The notes under the pieces are model-generated. The model saw only the letters and a program-made list of their open reading frames with translations. It was not told the DNA's origin and did not search any database. From NCBI GenBank assembly GCA_025462645.1, contig JAOAPB010000074.1:1-64000 (forward strand): 64,000 nt of DNA, read 5' to 3'. This DNA is from Edaphobacter sp. (lineage in GTDB: Bacteria > Acidobacteriota > Terriglobia > Terriglobales > Acidobacteriaceae). Positions within the stretch are counted from its first letter, which is position 1. The number at the start of each line of letters is the position of its first letter. This document shows, piece by piece, positions 28,101 through 36,435 of this stretch. The position numbers and the translations under genes were made by a program.

Positions 28101-28609
28101 TTCAGCGAGTTGACGGTTCCTGTAACCGTAATGACCTCGGAGTTAGCCCCCAGCTGCAACACTCCATCGACGACTAACTCCTGGTTCAGTACGATGTTGA
28201 GCTCTTCTGTGACATATTGAGCGAAGCCATCTCTCTCAAAGCGGACGATATAGCCACCTGGCTTCAGGAAGGAAACACGATAGCTTCCGCTTTTATTGGT
28301 TACGGTCTTGTATTCGGTCGTAGTACTGCTTTCGTGTACTGTAACGGCCACCCCAGGGACGACCGCTCCGCTGGGATCTTTAACGACGCCACTGACCGAG
28401 CCATAAAAGGTCTGGGCTCGGAGAAGGTTGCCGGGAACCATGAGGGTCAGCAGCAAAGTCAGGCTGGCTGCGAACTGGGAGACTTGGCGAACTAGTTTGC
28501 CGCTACCATAAGATCGGCGGACGATACTGTATCGCAGACGGACGGATACAAGAGAGACATACAAAGCGCAGTTCATAGTGACCCCGAGAATTTCGGAAGA
28601 TGTATTCAT
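25193..28609 (-). CDS. TonB-dependent receptor, Oar-like (second copy)
   Basis: The product has 1138 aa. Two in-frame ATGs (28609 and 28576) precede the signal sequence (FAASLTLLLTLMVPGNLLRAQ), and neither has a clear ribosome site. After the signal comes a carboxypeptidase-regulatory domain (GSVSGVVKDPSGAVVPGVAV; ~70-155), a plug with TTKSGTGAFHGSAF, and the large barrel ending in MVLLVGRLTF. It is related in build to the receptor at 6079 but clearly distinct, and it lacks the TTGCG-N5-CGCAA operator. The divergent DeoR gene suggests DeoR control. Confidence 0.9.
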   Translation of the reverse strand: MNTSSEILGVTMNCALYVSLVSVRLRYSIVRRSYGSGKLVRQVSQFAASLTLLLTLMVPGNLLRAQTFYGSVSGVVKDPSGAVVPGVAVTVHESSTTTEYKTVTNKSGSYRVSFLKPGGYIVRFERDGFAQYVTEELNIVLNQELVVDGVLQLGANSEVITVTGTVNSLNNTNSQIGGELSTSELIDLPESTGTKGANEFLITKTFAGASSTSQDYSNVNNLSLGGGRPVSNPIIIDGLPSNMGVDGTYGLIPTPDSTEELQVLTAPFSAQYGQSGGGAILTTTKSGTGAFHGSAFESYSSQDLVALGYFTAPGTIVNPSSFHYFGGSIGGPVLIPKLFDGRKHHLFFFTDWEDTLSHANSSFNTVVPTAAELSGDFSGTSPQGGPTPTIYDPLSTKIVGKTIVRTPFPNNVIPKSRLDQIGLNIAAFFPQPNCNFNKNNYCVNPASVSSYLYNADRIDYNASDYDHLWAKFSRDGPTNQAVINIPNAANTSALGGWVDDHYEISWSHIFSPRISNEARFGYVSEENFSSPVPTNASSIGLQGVPLTQFPKVSTTQYASFGAGGYSRTRDGHYILNDAMVLQMGRHSLSLGGEFMRYAYSVYSPGVLSGSYSFTGTFTSAAPGQTGIGLADLELGLPASTSISTTDTIFHENLNYFAGYIQDDYRLSSKLTVNVGLRWEFDGPFSEKNNNMYTFNPNIIDPTTQKKGGIQFAGANGAPHSLVANVYTGFLPRFGFNYHAFRNTVVRGGYGIYQLPSIGFGTVGLTSPSTVNATFQSLDGGVTPAYQLNQGVPHYSPNAGPDGLPLIPTSLTNPTFSPVQRQLTPVLPYVQEWQLGIQQDLGNNWIAEIDYEGNHGVHQPVSLPINQITPTPGCCQGVKNAQSLRPYPQFLTVSYLTNGGASAYAALLATLSHRWSNGISVRAAYTWAHTLDDVDGPSRADAAPIQNVYNLHAQWGTAMISIPQRFSLSAIYALPFGSGGRFLAHTPVVSQTIGHWKLSTVAQFQIGYPYNISQGDTLGIFSGGQYVTKIGNPRIQRSSRTVQKWFNPDAFALTPANTLGNAPRASLYGPGQNVWDISLMRDIPLWEHARFTFRVDAHNAFNHPQFSGLGTSLANLKTFGTVTGAQDPRMVLLVGRLTF

Positions 28610-28684
28610 AAGCGAGGCTGCAAGGCCTGGAGTGACGAAGCTGTAGGTAATCCGTGTGCACGGATTACTGGCTCGTGTGGTTCA

Positions 28685-28768
28685 GTTGCGATATGAAAAC
28701 CTTAACAAGAGAATGTTAATAAGGGACAAATTTTTGGGAACTTATGAGAAAAAATTACATATCGCAAC
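28685..28768. promoter_or_regulatory. Separated inverted repeat in the divergent TonB receptor / DeoR promoter region
   Basis: GTTGCGATATG (28685-28695) and its perfect complement CATATCGCAAC (28758-28768) are arranged as an 11-bp inverted repeat with 62 bp between. Their position between the divergent genes makes them candidate binding sites for the adjacent DeoR-family protein, perhaps looping the region. The half-site also contains TTGCG, so cross-binding by the IclR regulator cannot be excluded. Confidence 0.5.
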
Positions 28769-28884
28769 GGCAGTTATTCCCTAACGACTCTATGCCTGCG
28801 GAAACCGTTCTTATCGTGTTTTATGTAATTTAGTGTGTAAAACTACAGATATATCCCAAAATTCTTCCTTTGGAATGACCAAAA

Positions 28885-29646
28885 ATGACTGATATTAGCG
28901 ACCGCTCCAGACTGGATTCGATCATTATCATGTTAAAAATGAACACATCTGCATCGATCGGAGAGATCGCAGAGACGTTTCATGTCTCGCAGATGACGAT
29001 TCGCCGTGATATCCAGAAGCTGGTGGAGGCAGGCCAGGTGATTCGCATTCCCGGGGGGGCGCGTATCGAACACTGGCGGGGAGCCGAACGCAGTTTCTTC
29101 GAGCGCCTCCAGAAGATGTCGCATGCCAAACACAGCATAGGCAGAGCGGCCTCGGAGTTGGTACGCGATGGAGAATCCGTGGTTCTAGATTCGGGTACGA
29201 CCACGCTCTACGTTGCTAGAGAGCTGCGTGCCCGTCGGAATGTTGTTGTCTTTACCTTCTCGCTCGCCGTCCTGGAGGAGCTTACCTCTGCTGAAGACAT
29301 TCGCGTCGAACTGACTGGCGGCGTTTACCGGTCGAGTAGCCACGACCTTATCGGTCATGCTGTCGCGAAGAGCCTGACATCAATCTATGCGGACACGGTG
29401 ATCTTCGGGGCAGCTGCGATCTCCTTCACACGCGGCGTCATGGTTCACGATCCTGACACGCAGCATGAACTGCTCCAGGCTGGAAAGCGGAGGGTTCTGG
29501 TAGTCGACAGTAGCAAGATCGGGACCGAAGCTACCTATCGCCTCTGCGGCATCGAGGACTGCGATTTAGTCCTGACTGACAGGGGTATCTCTGCAGAAGA
29601 TCTCGCACGCTTGCGTCAGATGACACAGATACAAGTCGCTGAATGA
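28885..29646 (+). CDS. DeoR/GlpR-family transcriptional regulator
   Basis: The product has 253 aa, family length. Residues ~8-60 are the DeoR helix-turn-helix (ASIGEIAETFHVSQMTIRRD, then GQVIRIPGGAR). Residues ~75-235 are the sugar-phosphate-sensing domain with the SGTTTLYVARELR loop and VVDSSKIGTEATYRLC. Such repressors respond to phosphorylated sugars and control nearby sugar genes. It is followed 80 bp on by a GHMP sugar kinase, whose product could be its effector (inference), and lies divergent from the TonB receptor. Confidence 0.92.
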   Translation: MTDISDRSRLDSIIIMLKMNTSASIGEIAETFHVSQMTIRRDIQKLVEAGQVIRIPGGARIEHWRGAERSFFERLQKMSHAKHSIGRAASELVRDGESVVLDSGTTTLYVARELRARRNVVVFTFSLAVLEELTSAEDIRVELTGGVYRSSSHDLIGHAVAKSLTSIYADTVIFGAAAISFTRGVMVHDPDTQHELLQAGKRRVLVVDSSKIGTEATYRLCGIEDCDLVLTDRGISAEDLARLRQMTQIQVAE

Positions 29647-29726
29647 ATCTTTATTAATGCTCTGTGTACACCAGTTCGGTAACCTGACAGGGAGATTCCC
29701 ATTCTCTTGTTGAGAGTCAGCTTGAA

Positions 29727-31142
29727 ATGAGCCCCTTCGAAGATCAGGTTGTCAAGACGCTGGCAGCCCATGACTTTTTTGTTCCCGAGAAGCCGATCTG
29801 GGTAACACGGGCCCCTGGGCGTCTCGATGTGATGGGTGGGAATGTCGACTATACCGGGGGCCATGTGTTGCAGAGCCTCCTTCGCGAGGCCGTGTGGGTA
29901 GCGGTTCAGCGTCGAACGGACGACATGATCCGCGTTCTCAATCCTGGCGCCGCACAGTTTGGCTGGGCTCCCTGTCTTGAGTTCAGTCTCACCAGCCTAA
30001 GTGATCCTACGACCGTACGCTTTCTCTGCGGACAGAAAGAAAATACTAAGTGGGGCGCCTATGTGGTGGGCTCGGTTTATCTCCTGAAGAGCCGTCATAG
30101 TCAGGGTAGGGCTTGCGGAATAGATATTTTCATCGCATCGGACCTTCCACCGAACAAGGGAGTCAGCTCGTCGGCAGCGCTCGAGGTGGCAACTCTCAAA
30201 GCAGTATCCGCCGCTTGGGGAGTCTTGCTCGGCGGTGTGGCCCTGGCGACGGCCGGGCAGTGGGTGGAAAACGTCGTCGTCAACGCGGCCTGCGGCATCA
30301 TGGATCAAGCAGCGATCGTACTTGGCAAGGAGAATCACCTCTTACCGATACTCTGCCAACTATGCCTGCCGTCTCCTTCAGTGAGACTGCCCCCTGGTGT
30401 CGTTGTATGGGGTATCGATTCGATGGTCTCCCGTTCGACATCGGGCGTCTCCTATGAGACCGCCCGTGCTGCGGCGTTTATCGGATACAAACTGATCTGC
30501 CAGCATGAAGGGATCGACGTGACCAGGGAAGAAGTATCTGGAATACCGCGGTTCACTGACTCACGCTGGAACGGCTACTTATCGAATCTTGCACCATCGG
30601 AGTTTCGTTCACGGTACGAGCAACTGCTGCCTGAGTCGCTCAGCGGGAGTGAGTTTCTGGCGCGCGCCGGAGAGCACGTCGATCCGTTCACTACGATCGA
30701 TCCCGGCAGAGAGTATCCCGTTCGTGCCGCAGTTCGATACGCAACGGAGGAGAATCTTCGCGTGCAGACGGTCAACACGCTGCTCGAACTGTATTCATGG
30801 AGCGAATCGAATAGCCTGCTGCAACTCATCGGCGAGATCTTCTGTCAGTCGCACGTCGCCTATACCGAGTGTGGCCTCGGCTCCGAGGCCTGCGATGAAC
30901 TGATGTCACGCGCTCTGAAAGCGGGTTTTCCCGGAGCAAAGATGACCGGTGGTGGCGCTGGCGGCGTGATTGCTATCCTCGGTCGTTCCAATTCCGCCAG
31001 TCTGCATGCCATCCATGCGCTCGCGCAGGAGTACGGTGCCGGCTACGGAGCCATGCCCCACATCTTTGAGGGCAGCTCCAGCGGCGTGGATATCTTCGGC
31101 GTTCGCATCGTGCAACTTGACCCCCCGCGAGGCACGGCATAA
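29727..31142 (+). CDS. GHMP-family sugar kinase, galactokinase / L-arabinokinase-like
   Basis: The product has 471 aa. The N-terminal sugar motif is APGRLDVMGGNVDYTGG at ~29-45. This differs from the galactokinase signature GRVNLIGEHTDY and is closer to the arabinokinase-type APGRLDVMGGIADY. The ATP loop PPNKGVSSSAALEVA is at ~146 and the C-terminal motif KMTGGGAGGVIAIL at ~410. It phosphorylates a sugar at C1; galactose, arabinose or another aldose are possible. The stop codon overlaps the next start (TAATG), so it is translationally coupled to the EamA transporter. It is probably controlled by the preceding DeoR protein. Confidence 0.85.
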   Translation: MSPFEDQVVKTLAAHDFFVPEKPIWVTRAPGRLDVMGGNVDYTGGHVLQSLLREAVWVAVQRRTDDMIRVLNPGAAQFGWAPCLEFSLTSLSDPTTVRFLCGQKENTKWGAYVVGSVYLLKSRHSQGRACGIDIFIASDLPPNKGVSSSAALEVATLKAVSAAWGVLLGGVALATAGQWVENVVVNAACGIMDQAAIVLGKENHLLPILCQLCLPSPSVRLPPGVVVWGIDSMVSRSTSGVSYETARAAAFIGYKLICQHEGIDVTREEVSGIPRFTDSRWNGYLSNLAPSEFRSRYEQLLPESLSGSEFLARAGEHVDPFTTIDPGREYPVRAAVRYATEENLRVQTVNTLLELYSWSESNSLLQLIGEIFCQSHVAYTECGLGSEACDELMSRALKAGFPGAKMTGGGAGGVIAILGRSNSASLHAIHALAQEYGAGYGAMPHIFEGSSSGVDIFGVRIVQLDPPRGTA

Positions 31143-32065
31143 TGTGTCCCTCGCGAAGAGCACGTATGCCTTCTGCGGTCATGTTGCTGATGGTCGCGAA
31201 TCTCCTGTGGGCGGGGCAGGGCGTGGCGGTCAAGCTTTTGGCGGGAAGCATGGGTCCACTTGCCACAGCGCTTCTCCCACTCTACTGCATTACCATCTTC
31301 GGCCTCGGGATTCTCTCCCTCCGAGGAGAGGTTGCGCAGAAGTTCCGAGTCGCGTGGAGACTGCGGCGCGAGTTCTTTCTGGCTGGCATCTGTGGTCAGT
31401 TAATGGCGCAGGTGGGCATGACGCTTGGCGTTAGCTGGTCCACCGCCTCGAATGGTGCGATCCTCAGCCTTCTGATTCCAATCTTCGGTGCGCTGATCGC
31501 CGTCTGGTTATTGCGCGAACGGCTTTCAACTCTTCGCGTCGGAGCTCTGCTACTCGGTCTTGCTGGAGTCTTTCTGCTCTCACCGCTGCATCGAACGTCC
31601 GGACCTGGGACCCGGACCCATGAACTCGCGGGAAACCTCCTAATCGCCATCGGCTGCTTCGGCTCCGCCTTTTACAATGTCTACTCCAAACGGCTGCTGG
31701 AGTACTTCTCGGGGATCGATGCCCTTTTCTTCAGCTATCTGTCCACCAGCGTCTTCAGCATACCCATACTCTTTGTGTTGGAGCCGCATTGTCTCAGAAT
31801 CCTCGTTCATCTTGAGATGATGCAATGGGCGGCATTTGCCTATCTCGCCATCTTTCTTTACGGCGTCTCCATGGTTCTCTTCCTTCAGGCGCTCGACACG
31901 GTCGATGTCGTCATCGCATCTGCGTCGCTTTACCTGATGCCCCTCTTCGGGGTAGCCCTGGCCTTTGGCATACTGAGAGAACAACTCGCACCGCGGACGC
32001 TCCTGGGATCGGCCGTTGTCCTCATTGCAACGCTCATACTTTTTCAATTCGACTATGCCTTCTAA
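31142..32065 (+). CDS. EamA/DMT-family transporter
   Basis: The product has 307 aa with ten predicted hydrophobic segments arranged as two EamA repeats. The first (VMLLMVANLLWAGQGVAVKL ... GLAGVFLLSPL) covers ~13-150. The second (LAGNLLIAIGCFGSAFYNVY ... LGSAVVLIATLILF) covers ~165-300. These drug/metabolite transporters move small molecules across the inner membrane. It overlaps the sugar-kinase stop codon by one base. The substrate is unknown; sugar uptake or efflux beside the kinase is inferred. Confidence 0.88.
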   Translation: MCPSRRARMPSAVMLLMVANLLWAGQGVAVKLLAGSMGPLATALLPLYCITIFGLGILSLRGEVAQKFRVAWRLRREFFLAGICGQLMAQVGMTLGVSWSTASNGAILSLLIPIFGALIAVWLLRERLSTLRVGALLLGLAGVFLLSPLHRTSGPGTRTHELAGNLLIAIGCFGSAFYNVYSKRLLEYFSGIDALFFSYLSTSVFSIPILFVLEPHCLRILVHLEMMQWAAFAYLAIFLYGVSMVLFLQALDTVDVVIASASLYLMPLFGVALAFGILREQLAPRTLLGSAVVLIATLILFQFDYAF

Positions 32066-32206
32066 ATCGATTGCAGCTTGAAGATGAGCTGATACCCATA
32101 TAATTGTTAATATTTAACATAACAAGCTCAAGAAGACGTTATGCTTTACCTACATCATAAAAATACTTTTGTTGCTGACTCGCCCAGATAGAGCGAACCT
32201 AAAAGG

Positions 32207-32653
32207 ATGAAAGCTGCCGTGCTTAATGTTAGTTATTTTCTTCGAGAGAGGAATAGCTTTGTTGTCTCAACAGACCCGGGATGCGTGGATACGGATGTAG
32301 TATTCGGGTTTCTCGCACAGGCAAAGTGGTGGACGGAGTTGACCCGGGAATCACTTGACCGGGCTCTCCGCAATTCGCTCTGCTTTTCATTGATGGAAGG
32401 TGGCCGGCAGATCGGTTTGGCCCGGGTGATCACGGACTACGTCACCTACGCCTATCTCTGCGACGTTTACATAGAGAAAAAACGAAGAGGACAGGGCCTG
32501 GGATCTTGGCTTGTCCGCTGCGTTCTCGAACATCCGGACCTGAAGCATCTGAAGCGGGTTGCCCTTATTACCCACGATGCGCAGGCCTTTTATCTTGGTC
32601 TCGACTTTCACTACGTATCGCATCCGGATCACTACATGGAACGGCATCAATAA
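32207..32653 (+). CDS. GNAT-family N-acetyltransferase
   Basis: The product has 148 aa. The acetyl-CoA fold is seen in ARVITDYVTYAYLCDVYIEK (beta 4), then KRRGQGLGSWLVRCVLEH (the RxxGxG/A pyrophosphate loop), and DAQAFYLGLDFHY near the C-terminus. It would acetylate a small-molecule or protein amine. It lies 141 bp after the EamA gene with A+T-rich sequence between, so it is probably a separate unit, and it ends just before the right copy of the 357-bp repeat. Confidence 0.87.
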   Translation: MKAAVLNVSYFLRERNSFVVSTDPGCVDTDVVFGFLAQAKWWTELTRESLDRALRNSLCFSLMEGGRQIGLARVITDYVTYAYLCDVYIEKKRRGQGLGSWLVRCVLEHPDLKHLKRVALITHDAQAFYLGLDFHYVSHPDHYMERHQ

Positions 32654-32687
32654 ATCGCAGTGTTGTCCTCTGCCCTTGAGCCCAGCT

Positions 32688-33044
32688 CCCTGTTTTTCCT
32701 GTCAAGCCCCCGCAGCCGAAACTAAGACGCAGCTCCGTACGCAAGTTAAACAAAAACAAGACCTTAGCCTCTGAAAATAGTCTTCCGCGAAGTGGCATAG
32801 TAGTTTTACTCAATCGACTATAGTTAGTACAGAGTCAGAAAAAGTCCCGATCAACACCGAGGCTTCTCTCTTTAACCAATAAACCTTTTAGAAAGACGAC
32901 TTTAGCCGTAACCTATTTAGAATGATGAATTTGCGGCAATAGATTCGCCTAAGTATATGAATTCAGATGACTTGCAGGCAAAGTACCCCCGGGGGGAGGG
33001 GGTACTTTGGGAAGCAGTGATCGTAGTTCATTAACAGGCTCTAG
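32688..33044 (-). repeat. 357-bp intergenic repeat, right copy (inverted)
   Basis: This is the reverse complement of 21901-22257, 357 bp long with ~85% identity by eye. It keeps the C/G-rich palindrome (about 32986-33001) and the frame beginning MSKTTMPLRGRLF. Its terminator hairpin is degraded (AAGCCTCGG ... CGGGACTTTTT on the minus strand). It sits between the convergent GNAT gene and the last gene of the polysaccharide operon. Confidence 0.85.
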
Positions 33045-33059
33045 GACCTACGACGTTTC

Positions 33060-34358
33060 CTAACGAGCTTGCGAGACGGCGTCTTCAGTTATGGATTTGA
33101 ACCCGGCGTGACACACCGGCCCCGAGGGGAGCGTAGCGAGACGGACTCCCTGCCCGGCCGCATCAGCACGAGTGACGAGCGAGATAAGCAAGACGTTAGC
33201 CCATAAGGGAAGCAAAAGATCGAAGGGTTCAGCCTCAGCAAAGCCTCGGACAATGACGAAGATTAGCACTCCGACGAAGATCATTCTGAGCGGACCTTCG
33301 GAAAGCTTGCGAACTTTCAGGTAGAGACCTCCGTAGAGACCGCACAGCATTATTAGTCCCGCTACTCCATAGGAGTAGAACTGCTCCAACACTTCGTTCT
33401 CGGCGTGCCTTGCCTCGAAGGTCCCGAAGACAGGAACCACCTTCCACATGGAGTCAAGGCCATTTCCGATCCACGGCCTCGCAAGCGCCGCGTCGACCAC
33501 GTAGGCCCAGATCGCCGTGCGCCCCGTCAGGGTCTCCGATTGATTGCCGTACGTCGTGTAGAAGTTGTAATACGCCTCGAACAGGCCCCAGAAGACGAGG
33601 ACAACCACAGTTACCCCGATCGTCAGATACATCTTGGTCCGGCGACTCATGACCCGGTCTTGGATGATAAGGTAGCCTTCGCTAATCAGGAAGGCCACAA
33701 TCGCTGTCTTGCTTAGACTGCGAACAAGCGTAACCGCAAGGAAGAAGATCGCGAGTCCCCACCGGCCTTTCCCGGACCGCATCAGATATTGAGAGAAAAA
33801 GACACCAAACGCGCAGAGATTCCCGATGGTGTTCGCATTGAGATAGTCTTCGTCTCCAAGACGCATGTCGTATTGGGCCGGCATGATCCAGGCGACGATG
33901 GCGATACAGCAGCAGCCCCATACAAAACCTTTCATCAGAGAATCCGCTGCCACCGTTGCAGAGTCATTGCGCAGGAGCAGAATCATCATCGCAACGTCGG
34001 AGGCGGTGCCGCACCAGTATGCAGCCGAGACCACCGGCGATGCCGTTGCACTCCACAGCAGGCTACACCCCGAAAACCCGAGGAAGATAAGGACCCACCG
34101 AATATTAGCAAGCTTTAGCATGAAGTCGGGCTCGCCACTCGAATTCCCCAACATCGACAGGGAGATGAAGCCCAGCAGGAGGACGTTCAAAGCCAACACT
34201 GTCTCAGCACCCACCTGTGGCTCTGTGCCCAGAATGCGGACCAGGAATACCGTCATAACGACGCGGACCGCAAAATAGAACCCAACGCAGAATGCAAGTG
34301 CAGAAGCCTTCGGCATCTGTTGTTGTGGTGCGTTCATAGGGTTGTTATCGGCTTTCAT
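33060..34358 (-). CDS. O-antigen ligase / Wzy-like polymerase
   Basis: The product has 432 aa with about eleven to twelve membrane segments and short loops. The large periplasmic loop of the O-antigen ligase/polymerase family is recognisable near residues 290-330: TGRTAIWAYVVDAALARPWI, then GNGLDSMWKV and ARHAENEVLEQFYSYGVAGL. It contains the conserved Arg, GxG and the His-x-x-Asn pair. In a Wzx/Wzy system it polymerises undecaprenyl-linked repeat units on the outer face of the inner membrane. It is the last gene of the operon that starts at 43810. Confidence 0.85.
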   Translation of the reverse strand: MKADNNPMNAPQQQMPKASALAFCVGFYFAVRVVMTVFLVRILGTEPQVGAETVLALNVLLLGFISLSMLGNSSGEPDFMLKLANIRWVLIFLGFSGCSLLWSATASPVVSAAYWCGTASDVAMMILLLRNDSATVAADSLMKGFVWGCCCIAIVAWIMPAQYDMRLGDEDYLNANTIGNLCAFGVFFSQYLMRSGKGRWGLAIFFLAVTLVRSLSKTAIVAFLISEGYLIIQDRVMSRRTKMYLTIGVTVVVLVFWGLFEAYYNFYTTYGNQSETLTGRTAIWAYVVDAALARPWIGNGLDSMWKVVPVFGTFEARHAENEVLEQFYSYGVAGLIMLCGLYGGLYLKVRKLSEGPLRMIFVGVLIFVIVRGFAEAEPFDLLLPLWANVLLISLVTRADAAGQGVRLATLPSGPVCHAGFKSITEDAVSQAR

Positions 34359-34423
34359 TGGTTACTCGCCCGCTTGTGGATTAATGGTTGTACATCTCCG
34401 CCCTACACTAGAGATGGCAGCCA

Positions 34424-35248
34424 TCAGCGCAGTTGGACTTGACCCCGCGTCTCCGGCGCCTGCACCTCACAGCTTGGCGTGCTCCTCCGCCCTTTCAACA
34501 ACTGTCGTGTGATGTGCCATACGAAAGCAGAGTTATTGCGCAGGTAGCGTTTCCACAAGCGCCTTGGATCCTGCAGCAACCGATGCAGCCACTGTAGACC
34601 CGCGCGTTTGATCCAGTCGGCGCAATCGCGGATATGGCCGGTGTGGTAGTCGAACGCGGCACCCACACCGAACATTAATTTCGTCTCCAACTCCGGCAGA
34701 TACCGGGCCATGAAGAGCTCCTGCTTCGGACAACTGATGCCGATCCAGATTATGTCCGGCTTCAGCGTGGATATCGTCTCGATAAATCCCGCTGCTTCCA
34801 AATCTGAGAGCTCCCGGTATGGAGGCGTATAAGTGCCGAGGATCTTTACCCAAGGAAACTGGACCGTCAGCTTATCGCGCAACTCTTCTGCGATCCCTTC
34901 ACGCCCGCCATAGAAGAAGTGCGTTACGTGTGCGAATTCCTTCCGGCGAAACACCTCTAGCATCAGATCGGGTCCGGTCACGCGCTGCATGGTGTGGTTC
35001 CCCTGCATGCGGCCTACCCACGCCAGCGGCATCCCATCTGGAATGGTTATCTCTGAACCCGCATATACGTCCAACAGCTGTGGGTTTCGCTGAGCCTCCA
35101 TCACTCCATGTACGCCGGCAACGCACACATAACTCTTGCGGGAGCTGTTCAGCGAAGCAATGACGCGTTTGAGCGCTCCTTCCATGTCGATCGCGTCCAC
35201 ATCCACCCCGAGCACATGGGCCGCGGGTCTGCCTTCTCTTGACTTCAT
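34424..35248 (-). CDS. WecG/TagA/CpsF-family glycosyltransferase
   Basis: The product has 274 aa. The start at 35248 gives a four-base ATGA overlap with the stop of the upstream glycosyltransferase; a longer frame to 35293 is unlikely. Family blocks are AHVLGVDVDAIDMEGALKRV, TIPDGMPLAWVGRMQG, RVTGPDLMLEV, FFYGGREGIAEELRDKL, DIIWIGISCPKQELFM and VGAAFDYHTG with a downstream basic RAGLQWLHRL. It adds ManNAc-A or a related sugar to a lipid-linked intermediate at the cytoplasmic membrane. Confidence 0.9.
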   Translation of the reverse strand: MKSREGRPAAHVLGVDVDAIDMEGALKRVIASLNSSRKSYVCVAGVHGVMEAQRNPQLLDVYAGSEITIPDGMPLAWVGRMQGNHTMQRVTGPDLMLEVFRRKEFAHVTHFFYGGREGIAEELRDKLTVQFPWVKILGTYTPPYRELSDLEAAGFIETISTLKPDIIWIGISCPKQELFMARYLPELETKLMFGVGAAFDYHTGHIRDCADWIKRAGLQWLHRLLQDPRRLWKRYLRNNSAFVWHITRQLLKGRRSTPSCEVQAPETRGQVQLR

Positions 35249-36435
35249 GGGGATTGCCTTTCTGCTGTTGCCAGTTGGATCGAAGCTGCGCATGCCATGC
35301 TCTTTGCGTTTGCGGCAACCGGTATCAAGCCGCGATAGAGCCTCGCATACTCATTCGCAAGGACCTCCGCGGAGAGGTGTGGAAGCGGTACGGGCTCTTT
35401 GGCTGGCTTGTCCAGTGTGATCTTGATCCCAGTCGCCAGGGCCTCCTCGGCATCTGCTCCCAGCGCAACGAATTCGCAATGTCCGCCGCCGACCTCACGA
35501 AACGCCGGGATATCCGAACAGACCACGTGACAACCGGCAAGAAGAGCTTCCACGACGGGCAGCCCGAAGCCCTCCGTCTTCGACGGGAGTACGAGCGCCT
35601 CAGAGTGCGAGTAGCACCATTGCAGCTCCGCATCTGACAATCCCTCGAGGAAGTACACGCTACCGTCCAGCCCACATCGAGACACTAGCTCTTCGATCCG
35701 CTGTGTCTCGGGACCTTTGATTCCGACCACAACCAGCCGCGTCGCCGGACTTATCTGTACCTGGCGCAACAAGCGATGAAACGCACGGATGAGTAGAGGA
35801 ATGTTCTTGTTCCGGCGATGCTGAGCAACGCTAAGCAGAAACGGTTCACCCTGCCATCCTGGAAGCGGGGACTGCATCGCGCAAAGAGGTTCCGGCTCAA
35901 CGCAGTTATAGATACGTGTTGCCTTGCGATAGGTCTCGCTCGAAGCATACCGCTTCAGCCGAGTCATCGTCGTCTCAGACACGCAGGCGATCGCGTCGAC
36001 GCTCTGGATGCAGTGCCGCAGAATGATACGGTTGAAGAGACACTGATGCAGCCCAAAATTGCGCGGGATCTCGTACGGATACAGATCGTGCAAGGTAAGA
36101 ACCGTCGGACATCCGATCGCCCCTGTGTCGACCGGCATCGGATAAGAGAGATGAACCAGGTCGGGTCGCAACCGGGAGACAAGCTCCGGAAGCTGCCGGT
36201 AATACCATAGATTTCGAGCGATAGACTCTCGGCCCATCTCCGCATAGTGGATCGCAAGACGACAGTCCGAACCCAGTCCAGCTGCCTCGACCATCTCGCG
36301 CTGCCACGGCGCGAGGACCAGGTGCACCATCATGATATCCGGATGGAGCAACAGGCAGCGCACCAAATTGAAGGCGTGGCGCTGAACACCGGAGATGTAA
36401 GAGGAGTAGGAAGCGGCTGTGACCAGGATCTTCAT
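35245..36435 (-). CDS. Family-4 (GT-B) glycosyltransferase
   Basis: The product has 396 aa. The N-terminal acceptor domain begins MKILVTAASYSSYISGVQRH with the Gly-rich loop. The C-terminal donor domain holds FLLSVAQHRRNKNIPLLIRA, LVVVGIKGPE, VYFLEGLSDAELQWCYSHSE and the E-x7-E motif region ALVLPSKTEGFGLPVVEALL. It is a retaining enzyme that uses a nucleotide-sugar to extend a lipid-linked oligosaccharide in the cytoplasm. It overlaps both neighbours by ATGA, showing translational coupling. Confidence 0.9.
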   Translation of the reverse strand: MKILVTAASYSSYISGVQRHAFNLVRCLLLHPDIMMVHLVLAPWQREMVEAAGLGSDCRLAIHYAEMGRESIARNLWYYRQLPELVSRLRPDLVHLSYPMPVDTGAIGCPTVLTLHDLYPYEIPRNFGLHQCLFNRIILRHCIQSVDAIACVSETTMTRLKRYASSETYRKATRIYNCVEPEPLCAMQSPLPGWQGEPFLLSVAQHRRNKNIPLLIRAFHRLLRQVQISPATRLVVVGIKGPETQRIEELVSRCGLDGSVYFLEGLSDAELQWCYSHSEALVLPSKTEGFGLPVVEALLAGCHVVCSDIPAFREVGGGHCEFVALGADAEEALATGIKITLDKPAKEPVPLPHLSAEVLANEYARLYRGLIPVAANAKSMACAASIQLATAERQSP

